NCBI GenBank assembly: GCA_949358305.1
Contig: OX442316.1
Span: forward strand, 2,294,001-2,358,000
Source of the DNA: Strigamia acuminata
Taxonomy: Eukaryota > Arthropoda > Chilopoda > Geophilomorpha > Linotaeniidae
Direction of reading: 5' to 3'
Length of the DNA stretch: 64,000 nucleotides
The translations under genes were made by a program, and so were the position numbers. This document shows, piece by piece, positions 33,402-43,597 of this stretch (positions are counted from its first letter, which is position 1; each line of letters starts with the position of its first letter). Under the pieces are notes generated by a model, which was not told the DNA's origin, did not search any database, and saw nothing but the letters and a program-made list of their open reading frames with translations.

Positions 33402-36400
33402 TTAGTTCTTCCCCACGACTTTGCCGTCCCGAATGAACGGATTATTGCTTCGTCGTGGTCGAAGGTTGATTTTCGACGTGCTCGTAGATCGTGACTCTAC
33501 TTGCTCGTTCATCTCCGATGTGTTGGCATTTTTCTCATTACTAATTTTTTTATTTTCCATTTCAGAAGTACTTTCTTCTGCTTCCTCCCTCTCCGAAATT
33601 GCTTGCTCCGGCTGTGCTGGAGCCTCGTCGGCCGGAGATTCGGCGTCGAAGAATTCATCCTCGTCCTCCGCTATATTTTCAGCTTCATTTGTTTTTTGGA
33701 ACGTGTCGACCACGGTGCCCCCTTGGCCGCTGTGTGTCTGACCTTCCAGCCAGATTTCTTGGGGAAACTCTGGCAGATATGGCCTTAAATCTCGGCCATG
33801 TATCGACTGAAAATTTTTGTTGTCCTCTAAGCGGCGTAGTTGGTATGCGTTGCCGCCGTGTTCGGCCACAATTACATAGGGACCGTCCCTCTTGTCGGCT
33901 AAACCTGCGGCGATGCCCCTCGCTGCATTGGACAACGTGTGTGCCTCCTTCCACACTAGATCATTCACTTTAAAGTTCGCGAAAGCGAGATCGCCTTCTT
34001 TATCTGCGATTCTTTCTCTCATGTTGAAAATATGCGCCATCATATGCTGGTATGTGTCGGATATAGTCTGTTCCAACCGGCACACGTACTCGTGTGGGCT
34101 CGATGGGTCTAATACGTTAACAGCTTCGGCAACGCGTGGGTCCCATGGCATCCTTAATTCGCGGGCGAAGTTGAGGTACGCCGGTGAGAATTCGCGTGTT
34201 CTTGACACGGTTGAGCGAATGCTGAAAGCGATTTCTCGCAGGTATTCGTCCCATCGATTGTGAATATCGGTGAATACTGTCAGCGCATATTTTATGTCTT
34301 TATTTAATCTCTCGACTGGGTTTGTCTGAGGATTATACGTGGAGGTGTTTGATGCATCCATTTTAAATTTTCTACAGAAGTCCTTATATATTCTCGATCG
34401 GAATTGGGGGCCGTTATCCGAAATGAGTTTTCTGGGAAACCCAAATCGCATTGCCACGTCGTAAAGGCACTCGACTATGTTTTCAGCCGAGGGCTTCGCG
34501 AGGGCGTACAGCTCCGGCCATCGGGTGGCCACGTCCATAATTACGAGAATATACATGTTCTTGTTTCCCGTTGTGGGCTTGGGGCCCATCAAGTCTATGC
34601 TTAAGCAGTCAAACGGTGCGTAGGGTCCGAGAGACATGGCGTTTCTGGCCACTTTATCTCGCGGTCTGCACGCTTGGCACCGGGGGCAGTGTCGGATAAA
34701 TTTCGTTATCTTTTGCCGCGCGCCCGGCCAGAAGAAAAGTTGTTTTACTCGATAAAGGGTCCTCGCCACGCCAGAATGGCTGGCGAGCGGGTGTCCGTGC
34801 ATCAGCCACAACAGTCGGGTGTGCAGCGATGCCGGCACGACCACTTTAACCGAGTTTCCCGCTCCGCTGAGGTCATCTTGAAACGTCGGGTGGTATTTTA
34901 CCAGGAGTTCATCATCTATGAGGTAGCTTGTTGCTTCTTTGACGAACTGTTTCCGGCGGTGTGGGTTTGTCATCCCTTCCGGAAATTCGCCGTTCAGCAA
35001 ATATTGCGTTATAATTTGACATTTTGTGTCTGCTGCCTGGTGTTCGACGAACTCACGTCTCGTGGGTGGAGCGTATTGTGTTTTTTCTTCAATTTTTGCT
35101 GTGAAGGCGCGTAGTAGTGTTTTGTGGGTTTCTCCGGGGGGCGGAGATTGAATTTCGGATGTTGAATTGTTTGTCCCAGCTGGCTGGTATGTTCGAGTCC
35201 AAAAACCACAAAACGTTCTATCTTCAGGCTCCATCACTGGTAGCTCGTTCGCCTTTCGCAAACGCCATATTCTCCGTGGAGTCGGGCAGTACAAGAGGTG
35301 GGTGTCGTCCTCGCCGTCGTCGTCTGGTCCCTGGGGGTCAGAGGCTGGGGCTCTCGAGAGGGCGTCGGCCACATGATTGTACTTCCCGGGGCGGTACGTA
35401 ATTGTTATATCGCACGCCATTAACTCCAGTTGCCATCGTGCGAGTCGGCCGGAGGGTTCCTTGAGCTTCATCAACCAGCTTAGTGCCTGGTGATCTGTCT
35501 GAACCTCGAAGTTCGTGTACTCCAGATAGTCGCGAAATTTCCGAACTGCCCAAATTACGGCTAGGCATTCTAGTTCCGTTGCCGTATAATTTTTCTCCGC
35601 GCCCTGTATTTTTCTGCTTATAAACATACAGGGTACTTCTTGCGAGATTCCGTTGTACACGTGGGTCTGCAGAAGGGCTGCACCCAGTCCGATTTTACTC
35701 GCGTCGGTGTGCAACACGAACGGTCGGTTTAGGTCCGGCAATGGCATCTTTTCGACGTCAGCCAGCATTTGCTTGATAGTGCTAAATGCGGCCTCGCACT
35801 GGACCGTCCACTCAAACTCTTTATCCGTTCGTAAGAGATCCGTTATAGGCGCGGCCACTTCAGCCAGACCAGAGAGTAGTCGGCCGAAGAAATTGACCAT
35901 GCCCATGAATCTCTGGACACCTTTTATATCTTCGGGGGCGGGGAATCCGTTTATTGCTTTGACTTTTTCGGGGTCAATCGCGATTCCCTCGACTCCTATT
36001 CGATATCCTAGGAAGGCAAGCTCTTTCCTGCAAAACTTGCTCTTCCCTGGATGGATGTGGAGTCCTGCCTTGGCTAGGCGAGAGACCACTCTATCGATGT
36101 GGTCTATATGTTCTTCGAATGTGTCCGACGTTATTATGATGTCGTCGAGATACGCCCACACGAAGTCGTGCAGCATATCTCCCAACACGCTTTCGATCAG
36201 TTTCTGGAACGTGCTCGGGGCGTTTACAAGCCCGAACGGCATCACGTTGAACATTAGTCTTCCTATCGGGGAGTAGAAAGCCGTTTTCAGTTTGTCTTCG
36301 GGTTTTAGCTCCACTTGCCAATACCCCTTTGACAGGTCCATGGTGGTTACCCACTTGAACGGGCTCAGTTCCCGGAGGATCGAGTCTATAGACGGCATCT

Positions 36401-37532
36401 GAATCGGGTCTATAACCGTTATCGCGTTCAGGGGGCGATAATCAATGCATAGTCGAGGTTCCGAGCCTGGACGCATCACCAGGACGATCCGCATGGCGTA
36501 TTCGCCCAGGGCTTGCGTTACTATGCCCTTGTCGAGCATGTCTTGGCACATTTGCGTCACGATGTCTCTTTTCTGGGGGTTCATCCCCTTGTAAGGCACT
36601 CGAATCGGCTTGTCTGTGGTTAAGACTATTTCGTGTGTTGCTTCCGTCGTTCGACCAGGTGTCTTGGTCAGAATTCTTTCATGCTTTCGAAGCACTCGCC
36701 TTAGTAGCGATGCCTCGTTAACACGCAGTGCTGCCTCCTCGACCAGGGTGTCCACGACGTTACTCCTCTGTAATTCCAGAGTGAAGGCTGCGAAATCGTA
36801 ATCTTGGACGAATTTTCGCAATCCTCTTCCGTATTCCTCTTTGTCCTTGGCTTCGTCCAGTAATTTTTGGGGAACTACGGGGACTGACCGTTCTCCCTCG
36901 GGACTTATCCAGTTCCATGAACGGGTTATCGGGTTTGGCTGAATTTTCAGTTTCGCCATGATGTCCATCCCTAGGAGGAATACTTTGTCGTGGGATGGCA
37001 AGACTATGAAGGGGTGGGACAGGTTCCCCCCCGTCCAGTCGATCATGATGCGAACTACGCCCTTCGGCTTGACGTAGCCGTTGGCGGTGAGCAATTCTAC
37101 GTTCGCGTTCACTTGTGCCACCTTCTTTCCAATATCCAAGTCTTTTACTATATCTTCGGATATGAATGAACGATCCGCTCCTGAATCCAGTAGACCGAAC
37201 AATTTTTGGTTTTCTATCTCCACTGGCAGCATACACAGAGTTTCGCAATGTGCTTTCGTGACATTGCAGTGAAATACGCGTAATGTCTGGGGCTCAACCT
37301 CCAGATTGAACGGAAGGTCCGTCCAATCCATGTCGACCTCCGGTTTCGTTCTCACTTGCATACTCGTTAACGTCACTTTTTCCTCCTTCTTCGGAACGAT
37401 CTGTATGCGGTCTTTGATCTGTGCCTCTGCCAAGGCATGACCTGCGGGTCCAGTGTGATATTTCTTCTTTTTAATTTCCGCGGCTGGCGCAGACGAAGCT
37501 GAATTTATTTCGGCGACGCCTGCGCTTGGAAG
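33402..37532 (-). CDS. pol: RT-2 Pol polyprotein
   Basis: 1376 residues from the frameshift point, made as Gag-Pol. Numbering here is from the codon at 37433. Aspartic protease DSGA at 83-86; reverse transcriptase with YLDD at 428-431; RNase H with HTDAS (D577) and TELECLA; integrase zinc finger H..H..CPRC at about 880-919; triad D947, D1006, E1041; GPY module (RDGPYVIVAE). The C-terminus is acidic, then basic. It is a close relative of RT-3 Pol, with long shared motifs. Open throughout. Confidence 0.93.
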   Translation of the reverse strand, partial: LPSAGVAEINSASSAPAAEIKKKKYHTGPAGHALAEAQIKDRIQIVPKKEEKVTLTSMQVRTKPEVDMDWTDLPFNLEVEPQTLRVFHCNVTKAHCETLCMLPVEIENQKLFGLLDSGADRSFISEDIVKDLDIGKKVAQVNANVELLTANGYVKPKGVVRIMIDWTGGNLSHPFIVLPSHDKVFLLGMDIMAKLKIQPNPITRSWNWISPEGERSVPVVPQKLLDEAKDKEEYGRGLRKFVQDYDFAAFTLELQRSNVVDTLVEEAALRVNEASLLRRVLRKHERILTKTPGRTTEATHEIVLTTDKPIRVPYKGMNPQKRDIVTQMCQDMLDKGIVTQALGEYAMRIVLVMRPGSEPRLCIDYRPLNAITVIDPIQMPSIDSILRELSPFKWVTTMDLSKGYWQVELKPEDKLKTAFYSPIGRLMFNVMPFGLVNAPSTFQKLIESVLGDMLHDFVWAYLDDIIITSDTFEEHIDHIDRVVSRLAKAGLHIHPGKSKFCRKELAFLGYRIGVEGIAIDPEKVKAINGFPAPEDIKGVQRFMGMVNFFGRLLSGLAEVAAPITDLLRTDKEFEWTVQCEAAFSTIKQMLADVEKMPLPDLNRPFVLHTDASKIGLGAALLQTHVYNGISQEVPCMFISRKIQGAEKNYTATELECLAVIWAVRKFRDYLEYTNFEVQTDHQALSWLMKLKEPSGRLARWQLELMACDITITYRPGKYNHVADALSRAPASDPQGPDDDGEDDTHLLYCPTPRRIWRLRKANELPVMEPEDRTFCGFWTRTYQPAGTNNSTSEIQSPPPGETHKTLLRAFTAKIEEKTQYAPPTRREFVEHQAADTKCQIITQYLLNGEFPEGMTNPHRRKQFVKEATSYLIDDELLVKYHPTFQDDLSGAGNSVKVVVPASLHTRLLWLMHGHPLASHSGVARTLYRVKQLFFWPGARQKITKFIRHCPRCQACRPRDKVARNAMSLGPYAPFDCLSIDLMGPKPTTGNKNMYILVIMDVATRWPELYALAKPSAENIVECLYDVAMRFGFPRKLISDNGPQFRSRIYKDFCRKFKMDASNTSTYNPQTNPVERLNKDIKYALTVFTDIHNRWDEYLREIAFSIRSTVSRTREFSPAYLNFARELRMPWDPRVAEAVNVLDPSSPHEYVCRLEQTISDTYQHMMAHIFNMRERIADKEGDLAFANFKVNDLVWKEAHTLSNAARGIAAGLADKRDGPYVIVAEHGGNAYQLRRLEDNKNFQSIHGRDLRPYLPEFPQEIWLEGQTHSGQGGTVVDTFQKTNEAENIAEDEDEFFDAESPADEAPAQPEQAISEREEAEESTSEMENKKISNEKNANTSEMNEQVESRSTSTSKINLRPRRSNNPFIRDGKVVGKN

Positions 37533-40500
37533 TTTTTTGCCAGATCAGTTCTTAACTCCATCATCATTTTCATCATGGTTTGCATGATGTCCTTTTCTTT
37601 GACGGTTTTCTCACATTTATCTGAGTAGTGGCCGTATTCTCCACAGCTGTAACATTTGATGTTACTTTTATCCCCTGTGGGAGTGAATCCCGGTTTTTTC
37701 GGGACGAAGGGCGTCGGGAATCGTCTTTTTCCTCCCAATGCTCCTCTCGCTTTTGTTGCTTGCACGTGTGCTCTGAATTGTGTGATTGCCAAGGCCCGGT
37801 GTGCATGGTGCAAATAGGGACCTTGATCGTCGCATCCCGTCGATAAGTTTTCGAGGTGCTCATTTAGGGCTTCCTCGTCGCTCGATGCTGGCTCCTCTTC
37901 TTTAGCCGTGGCGAGAGGTGTTGTCTCTTCGACTTTCTCCATCTGGGTGGAGTCCGTCGAGGTCACCTGCATCGCCGTCGCTGCCGGTGCTTTCTTTGGG
38001 GCAGCTATCGGGTTGGCTGGAAGAATACTGCCTGCTTTAGGCGTCAGCATTCGTCCGAAGGATGCTTCGGTGAGACTCATTATGCCGCTCAAATATTCAC
38101 TTGGCCTCATTAATTTTTCTGAGGTCTTGTGGCGTTCGGCGCTCGTCTGCAACCGCTTCTCGTGCGCGTCAGCTTCTTCCGGGGGCAGAGTGGCGTAATA
38201 CCGCTGTTCTATTTCTAACGTGTTTGTTAGAAGATAGTTACTGACATCTTGGTAATCGCCAGTGCGGGGTGCACGCATGTCTAGCAGAATTCTTTGCGAG
38301 TGGGCCGATAATCCTCCGTAAAAGATCATCGTAAAACCAGCGGGGTTTATTTCGTACGGCGCTCTTGCAAACAGGAGTTTCGCTCGGGCGTCGTAGTCGG
38401 CTAATGTTTCTCCTGGGGCTTGTCGTAGACCACGTAATTTGTTACTGATCTCGTCTGGAGTCTCGCCGTATCGGAGATCGAAACGGACGAGAAAATCGTC
38501 CCAGGTTGGGTTTTTTAGTCCCTGGTACCATTCTCGAGCTGACCCCGTAGTTAGCTCCACTAGCCCGTGGGTTAGCATGTCGGCGACGGTGGCTTTTGTC
38601 GCTTTCTTGATACGCATTACTTCGTCCAGGAAGCGGTCTCCGGCCTTCCACGAACCGTCAAATCGCGTTTGAATATAGTGTTGCCAGCGGATGTTACCCG
38701 TGGCTTCACTGCTTGGTTCGTTTCGTACGCCATATTTGCGCTTAACCCTCTCTCCAGCGCGATTATGTTCGTCGCCTGGATGGCCTAGATCGATTCCTTC
38801 TCTTCTGAAAGAGTTCAGCAGGGCTCGGCCTAGCTCAGACATCGTGTAATGTCGGCCAGATGAGTCCTGAAAGTTCCCTTCCTCTGAACGAGGGTTGGAG
38901 CTCCGGGAAGAGCGGTCTGAAGCATTCGGCCGGTTCGACCGGTGCCCATCGCTGCCTTCTTGACTCCTTCCTGTAGACGGTCGACTCGGATGGTCGTCGT
39001 CCGACGAATCGGAGGGCTCGGAGGGATCTCCTTGGGGGTGAAACCTCGGCCCTCTCGGTGGGGTCTCTCCGCCAGCCTTCTTCTGTTTCGAGCCTTCGGA
39101 TGGCGGCGGCTCCCCTCCGTCGTTGTTCTCGCAAAAAGAATGCCATCTGTTTTCCTCGCTCTCGGGGCGTTCCCGATTTTTATTTGCGTTTTTCTTTTCG
39201 AGTAACGCGTCGATGGCTGCTCCCGTCTCGGATCTTTTTGAGGGGTGACGGTCCTTTGTTTTTGGGACCGATCCGTCTCTCTTTTGAGATTTCCCCCTTT
39301 TTGCCGTTTTTGCCGGCTTTGCTGCATCTTCTCCTGTGTCGGTATCAGAGCCGCTTGGGGGTTCTGACTTCCGTTTCGGGTTTTCTTCCCTTTTCTTCCT
39401 GCCCGAGACACCTTGTTCGTACTCTTTTTGGAACTTTTCTGTTTCTTTCTCCCAGTTTTCGGCTTCCCATCTTGTTTGCTCATCTATTATGGCTTGTTTC
39501 TTTGCTTTGTACTCTTCGGTCCATCTGACTCGGTCCCATTCCTCTTTCTCTTTCAGGAACTGTTCCTTTTCTTTTCTGGCTTCCTCTTCTCTCAACCTCT
39601 CGCGATGTTGTTCTTCCCATTTTTGGTGTTGTAAAATGGCTTCTTCTCGCAACATTTGTAGCTTTTCTGCTTTTCTTTGAGCTACGAGCGCTTGAAATTG
39701 GTCCTCGTACTCTTGAGCTTCTCGATGTCGCCCTTCCACCGTGGCGTTCCATTCTTTTCGAATTTTAGCTTCTCGTTCCTCCCTCATTTTTTGGACCAGT
39801 TTTTCTGTTCTCTCGGTGGTTCTTCTTTCGCGTTGCTCCCTTTCTTCCTCTTCCTTCCAGAGTTCTCGCCGCTCTGCGCTCAGTCTTCGTTGGCGATTAG
39901 TCGCTTCTTGTCTGGCTTCTTCGCGGGCCTTCTCTCTGGATTGGTGAAGTGCCCGGTTGGGGTCTGGCGCGAAACCTCCGGTGTCACTGGGCGTTACCTG
40001 GGGCATGGGCGTCTCCGCTGCTGGTCTTGCGACCGGCGTCGGGGCTTGTGCCGCGCAGATAGCGTCAGTGAGTAGAGTAATCGATTCCCAGACTGACGTT
40101 CCTACTGGAATGTCTATCATCGCTTTCAGTTGGGCAGCTTGCCGTGTCAACCGAATTAGGTGAGATACTTCGAAGGAAACAACCGCAGGACTCGCCGTAA
40201 CTCGGGGGGTTATCGGGGTCCCGCCGTCGTTTTTTCGTGGGGTTTGCTCCACGGACGTCTGAGCCGTGGGTGGCGATGGGTTCGTGCCGACCGTGACCGT
40301 TATTTTCGGAGCTTCATTCGTCTCCTCGGTCATCAATATCGATACTCGTCCTGGCGATACGTCGCGAATTTCTTCTCGATTTTCTATGGCTTCCGGATCG
40401 GTATCCTCGAAGGGTTGCATATTCAAGGGAACCCGCTCTCGCTCTGGCCCGTCTAGGGCCGCGAGCGATGCAGCTTGCTCCTCTTTCTGCGCCTTCGCTC

Positions 40501-40645
40501 TCCTTTTATTCGCTCGGGCTTTCGCCTTTGCGGACATTTCAGGGACGGGACCATCCGATCTCAGGTGGTAGTCGGAGGTCCTTTTTCCCTTCTCGGGCAT
40601 TCTCTGCTCGGTTTCAGACGTGGATTGCTCGTCTTTGTCTGACAT
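37505..40645 (-). CDS. gag: RT-2 Gag, unusually long
   Basis: 1046 residues from an ATG at 40645 (MSDKDEQSTS). Residues about 225-420 are a highly charged E/K/R/Q region expected to form long coiled coils, followed by a Ser/Pro/Asp/Arg-rich linker. The retrotransposon gag core follows (RFDGSWKAGDRFLDEV, AREWYQGL, W..F..RFDLRYG). Near the end is a canonical CCHC zinc knuckle, CYSCGEYGHYSDKC. Most Ty3/gypsy Gags are a third to half this size, so the N-terminal extension is the odd part. It ends shortly after the A AAA AAC slip site. Confidence 0.9.
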   Translation of the reverse strand: MSDKDEQSTSETEQRMPEKGKRTSDYHLRSDGPVPEMSAKAKARANKRRAKAQKEEQAASLAALDGPERERVPLNMQPFEDTDPEAIENREEIRDVSPGRVSILMTEETNEAPKITVTVGTNPSPPTAQTSVEQTPRKNDGGTPITPRVTASPAVVSFEVSHLIRLTRQAAQLKAMIDIPVGTSVWESITLLTDAICAAQAPTPVARPAAETPMPQVTPSDTGGFAPDPNRALHQSREKAREEARQEATNRQRRLSAERRELWKEEEEREQRERRTTERTEKLVQKMREEREAKIRKEWNATVEGRHREAQEYEDQFQALVAQRKAEKLQMLREEAILQHQKWEEQHRERLREEEARKEKEQFLKEKEEWDRVRWTEEYKAKKQAIIDEQTRWEAENWEKETEKFQKEYEQGVSGRKKREENPKRKSEPPSGSDTDTGEDAAKPAKTAKRGKSQKRDGSVPKTKDRHPSKRSETGAAIDALLEKKNANKNRERPESEENRWHSFCENNDGGEPPPSEGSKQKKAGGETPPRGPRFHPQGDPSEPSDSSDDDHPSRPSTGRSQEGSDGHRSNRPNASDRSSRSSNPRSEEGNFQDSSGRHYTMSELGRALLNSFRREGIDLGHPGDEHNRAGERVKRKYGVRNEPSSEATGNIRWQHYIQTRFDGSWKAGDRFLDEVMRIKKATKATVADMLTHGLVELTTGSAREWYQGLKNPTWDDFLVRFDLRYGETPDEISNKLRGLRQAPGETLADYDARAKLLFARAPYEINPAGFTMIFYGGLSAHSQRILLDMRAPRTGDYQDVSNYLLTNTLEIEQRYYATLPPEEADAHEKRLQTSAERHKTSEKLMRPSEYLSGIMSLTEASFGRMLTPKAGSILPANPIAAPKKAPAATAMQVTSTDSTQMEKVEETTPLATAKEEEPASSDEEALNEHLENLSTGCDDQGPYLHHAHRALAITQFRAHVQATKARGALGGKRRFPTPFVPKKPGFTPTGDKSNIKCYSCGEYGHYSDKCEKTVKEKDIMQTMMKMMMELRTDLAKNFQAQASPK
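37532..37538 (-). promoter_or_regulatory. -1 ribosomal frameshift site of RT-2 (A AAA AAC)
   Basis: In gag frame the text is GCA AAA AAC TTC, a canonical X XXY YYZ heptamer, 24 bases before the gag stop codon begins. Slipping -1 gives CTT CCA AGC and stays open into Pol. Confidence 0.85.
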
Positions 40646-40720
40646 TTTCTTTCGGTAATTCTACGATTTGGGTTATCTTATTTGAGAGATCACAAGTTCA
40701 GATTTGAGATTTATTTCTAA

Positions 40721-40738
40721 ATCCCGGACGGGCCCCCA
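40721..40738 (-). promoter_or_regulatory. Primer binding site of RT-2 (tRNA-Pro type)
   Basis: On the minus strand, two bases after the 5' LTR, TGGGGGCCCGTCCGGGAT. This is one base away from the tRNA-Pro primer site known from murine leukemia-type gammaretroviruses (TGGGGGCTCGTCCGGGAT). Confidence 0.85.
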
Positions 40739-40740
40739 CG

Positions 40741-41560
40741 TGTCGCGTCCTACTTGGTATAGGTTTAAATAGCGCTAACGTGTAATACTTTACCTGTGAT
40801 CAATTATGTAAATACCCAAATGAATACCAAATGTATGTAAATAAACAGGTAATTTATTCACCAGGCTTTATGCCTTTAAAATACACTCAGTAATAATTCT
40901 AGAGTCGACGTGGTCAGCGTCGAACAAAGGATTTCTCAAGATGGCGTCGTCGATTCCGCGTGGTCGGCGGAACAAAGGCGGCGTCTCGAGTTGTCGTTAA
41001 TTCGTCACGGATTCGTCTTCACGGACGCGGTGGAATGCTCTTTCGAGTCTTCTATCCGTGCCTGTTGTCTAGGGTTTGTTTAGCGTCGCAGAGGCCTCGT
41101 CTAGGAACTTTGGGGTTCCCTACAAAGCACTCGGACACTTACTTCGGCGAATAATCGTCTGGGCGATTATTCTGGGTGATTTCACAAGGGCTATTCTCGT
41201 GCTTTCGCAGGAATAGCTCGCAAGTGACTTCGTGAGAGTTACAGTTTGCACTTTACTCAGCGATCCTCGATCAATCCTAACTTGTAGTTGAAGTTGGCCT
41301 GACGGTGAGGTAGTTGCTGTGTTCTTGGTGTCGTTTGTGTAAGTTCTGACTTTAGGCGGGAAACACAGCCTTTTATGCAGTGGGGTGAAGGGCCGGCGAT
41401 CAACCAATGGGGGCTGACCATCAGCCGCTTCCTCCCCCTCGGGGCACACACCTGCCATGGGGAGGTGGAGCCAACTCGGGGGGGAACGACTCTTCAATCA
41501 CAGTGACTCAGAGGACAAGCATCCGCCCTGGGGGGACACTTATCCAACTGGGTCACCACA
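40741..41560 (-). repeat. 5' LTR of RT-2 (820 bp)
   Basis: Same length and reading as 28692-29511. It is followed on the plus strand by AGAC, the target duplication. Confidence 0.92.
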
Positions 41561-41570
41561 AGACAATATA

Positions 41571-42089
41571 ATACTAGTATATCTTCTTACTGCCGGGTCG
41601 TGAATGAGTCGTTGAACTGCCTCATTTTGGACAACTTCACTCTCTCTTCGATTTTGAAAGTTACATTCTAATATAAACGCATCCGCTTCATCGGTATGCT
41701 TCTTTGGACAAATTGGTAGAACTATCTTTTGAAGAATACTGTCGATACTACGTAAACAGCTCCTTTGTCGAAAGGTCTTTGTGGTCATAAATCCACACTA
41801 GGAGGACAAAATTTGCGTTATGCTGACGGATCATGGCGGCTGTTGGTCTTTTCTGTTTGGAAGGTGCGGCATTTTCTGCCGCCGGACCTGCCGTAAAAAC
41901 GTAAAAATTGTTTGTTACTGAAACCGCAGCTCCAATGGGTGCTGGCGAAACTGCAGCTTCAATGAGTGCTGGCGAAATCGCAGCTTCATTTTTTGGCCAC
42001 AGTAATGCTGCTTTTTTCGTGAAGTAATTCCCGACAAACAAATAGGCGATTGGCGAAACGTAGTTCTTGATAGCTTCGATATATCCCAT
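41571..42089 (-). CDS. Small unknown gene fragment G1, upstream exons
   Basis: On the minus strand an ATG at 42089 opens a 113-residue frame, MGYIEAIKNYVSPIAYLF and so on, with an Ala/Pro repeat (AAISPALIE, AAVSPAPIG). A second open piece to about 41571 reads ADAFILECNF, then QNEAVQRLIHDPAVRRY, and would join the terminal exon at 28659 across RT-2. The exact junctions are uncertain. The parts recur at 42.2-43.8 kb. Function unknown; it may be a decayed or fast-evolving gene. Confidence 0.35.
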
Positions 42090-42181
42090 GGTAGAACTAT
42101 CTTTTGGAATTAACTAAGTGCTGAAGCCTTGGTACCAGCAATTTCGGATGCTCGACATCGCGAAACTAAACAAAAAAGTTT

Positions 42182-42601
42182 TTATACAAATAGACAATAT
42201 AATATCTTATAATTCTTACCTTCAACCTGTAAATAAGTCGTTTGATTTCGCGAGTGAGCGCTGCTGGACAGTCCTTTATTGTCAAAATTACACTGCAGCA
42301 GAATGGCATCTGCTTTAATGAAGAAAAAAGCGTCATTATTCCTGCGGTTGCAGATGATAGTTGCGGTCGGAAACCTAGCCAATCGAGCCTGTGTGGTCAG
42401 AAACCCCCGTGTGGTCCGAAATTGAGCAGTCGAGGTAGAAAATTGGGCGGTCGAGGTCGAAAATTGAGCAAATTGTGCGGGCGGAAACGCAGCAGTCGGC
42501 GGATACCCAGCAGTCGGCGGAGATCGATTCCAGATCTTCGTAAGTAATGACAAAAATAGCCAAACTCCGGCGCACACACTTGCATAGACACCTCCTAACA
42601 T
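42182..42601 (-). CDS. Small unknown gene fragment G2
   Basis: An ATG at 42601 opens 139 residues. The N-terminus is hydrophobic (MLGGVYASVCAGVWLFLSLL), a possible signal peptide or membrane segment. Then comes a Pro/Gln/Phe repeat (AQFSTST twice), and then KADAILLQCNFDNK, which resembles EADAFILECNFQNK in the neighbouring units. No known family. The internal repeat is also visible in DNA as gtcgaggtcgaaaattg. Confidence 0.35.
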   Translation of the reverse strand: MLGGVYASVCAGVWLFLSLLTKIWNRSPPTAGYPPTAAFPPAQFAQFSTSTAQFSTSTAQFRTTRGFLTTQARLARFPTATIICNRRNNDAFFFIKADAILLQCNFDNKGLSSSAHSRNQTTYLQVEGKNYKILYCLFV

Positions 42602-42784
42602 GCAAGCCGCAATAGAAACTATTGCGGTCGTCGATATCCTTATTCACTCCATGTTCTCTTCTGAAATTCAAATGACTATTAATCTCGTGAATCGTGACTA
42701 GGTGGTATTCGAATTTCGAATGTTATATATAATGCTGATGCGAAATGAAATGACAAAAATTCCAAATACAGTTTGTTCAGACTT

Positions 42785-42958
42785 TTATTCGTCATAAATT
42801 TTATTACAAACACATGGCTTTACGCGAAAGCCGTTACGTTCGTAATAACCTTGTGCGGCTGAGGATAATAAACTTAGTTTTGGGAGTTTTTTGGTGCGAA
42901 TTAATTCGTCCAGCCTTTCTAGCACCATTTCGGCATCTGCACGACATATATCGCTAAA
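42785..42958 (-). CDS. Terminal exon of a small unknown gene, copy 2
   Basis: Acceptor ttcag, then FSDICRADAEMVLERLDELI and onward to KIYDE and TAA, 57 residues. In copy 1 the frame stops after KLPKLS, so the last 27 residues here may be read-through of former UTR. The segment AAQGYYERNGFR recalls GNAT acetyltransferase ends, but that is too short to assign. Confidence 0.4.
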   Translation of the reverse strand, partial: FSDICRADAEMVLERLDELIRTKKLPKLSLLSSAAQGYYERNGFRVKPCVCNKIYDE

Positions 42959-42999
42959 CTGAACAAAAAAAAAGTTTTGTATAAATAGACAATATAATA

Positions 43000-43469
43000 C
43001 TAGTATATCTTCTTACTGCCGGGTCGTGAATGAGTCGTTGAATTGCCTCATTTTGGGCATCTGCACCCTCTCTTTTATTTTGAAAGTTACATTCTAAGAT
43101 AAACGCATCCGCTTCATCGGTAAAAAGAAAAAAATTACTGCGGCTGTAGGTGAGCTCGAGTGGTCGAATAATTAGCTGTGGCCATCGAAAATGGTGCCGG
43201 GCGAGGGCGAATCGTGACCAGGTGGCATTCAAATCGATATAAAAAACACAAACGATACTAAATGTTGTACCGACGTGATTTGTAAACGAATGTGTAGTCT
43301 GACAGTCGCACTCCCCCTGAAGAGGCCCAATCGTCCCTTGATTGGACTTGCTCGTAAAAAGCACTTTATTTTGTGTCGTAATTTCACACATATTCTGATT
43401 AATTGAGGCGTAGAGATGGCGTACGCTGAGAGCAAAAAAAATCCCAATGTAATACTGTAGCTGTCGCAC
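43000..43469 (-). CDS. Small unknown gene fragment G3, upstream exons
   Basis: Reads YYIGIFFALSVRHLYASIN near the 5' end (about 43400-43460), then non-conserved sequence. It ends with TDEADAFILECNF and QNEAIQRLIHDPAVRRY (about 43005-43122). The latter pieces match G1. With the exon at 42785-42958 it would form the complete downstream half of a unit that RT-2 did not interrupt. Confidence 0.35.
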
Positions 43470-43597
43470 AAACGACCAGAATCTCGCTGGTGGGAGGGAC
43501 CTGATTGGCTGTTAAAACCCACAGCAGATTGGCCGTTAAAACCCACAGCAGATTGGCCTGTTTCTATGCCTCATGATGTTGACGATGAGGAGTGAGC

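Larger units (their letters stand above)
28692..41560 (-). mobile_element. RT-2: complete Ty3/gypsy retrotransposon with a spliced ORF3
   Basis: 12.9 kb, transcribed on the minus strand. LTRs at 28692-29511 and 40741-41560 are 820 bp each and read identically. The flanks carry a 4-bp duplication, AGAC. The uninterrupted paralogous site is at 42975-43000 (AGAC at 42987-42990). Order in transcription: 5' LTR, tRNA-Pro-type primer site, gag, -1 frameshift, pol, spacer, two-exon ORF3, purine tract, 3' LTR. Everything is open, so it is a young insertion. Confidence 0.93.

Noticed and set aside
40160-40571. Plus-strand open frames opposite RT-2 Gag
   Set aside because: The antisense of the charged, repetitive Gag sequence stays open by composition; there is no start context or domain.
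42785-42958. Calling the last small exon a GNAT acetyltransferase
   Set aside because: Only the short YYERNGF segment resembles the family, and the sister copy stops before it.
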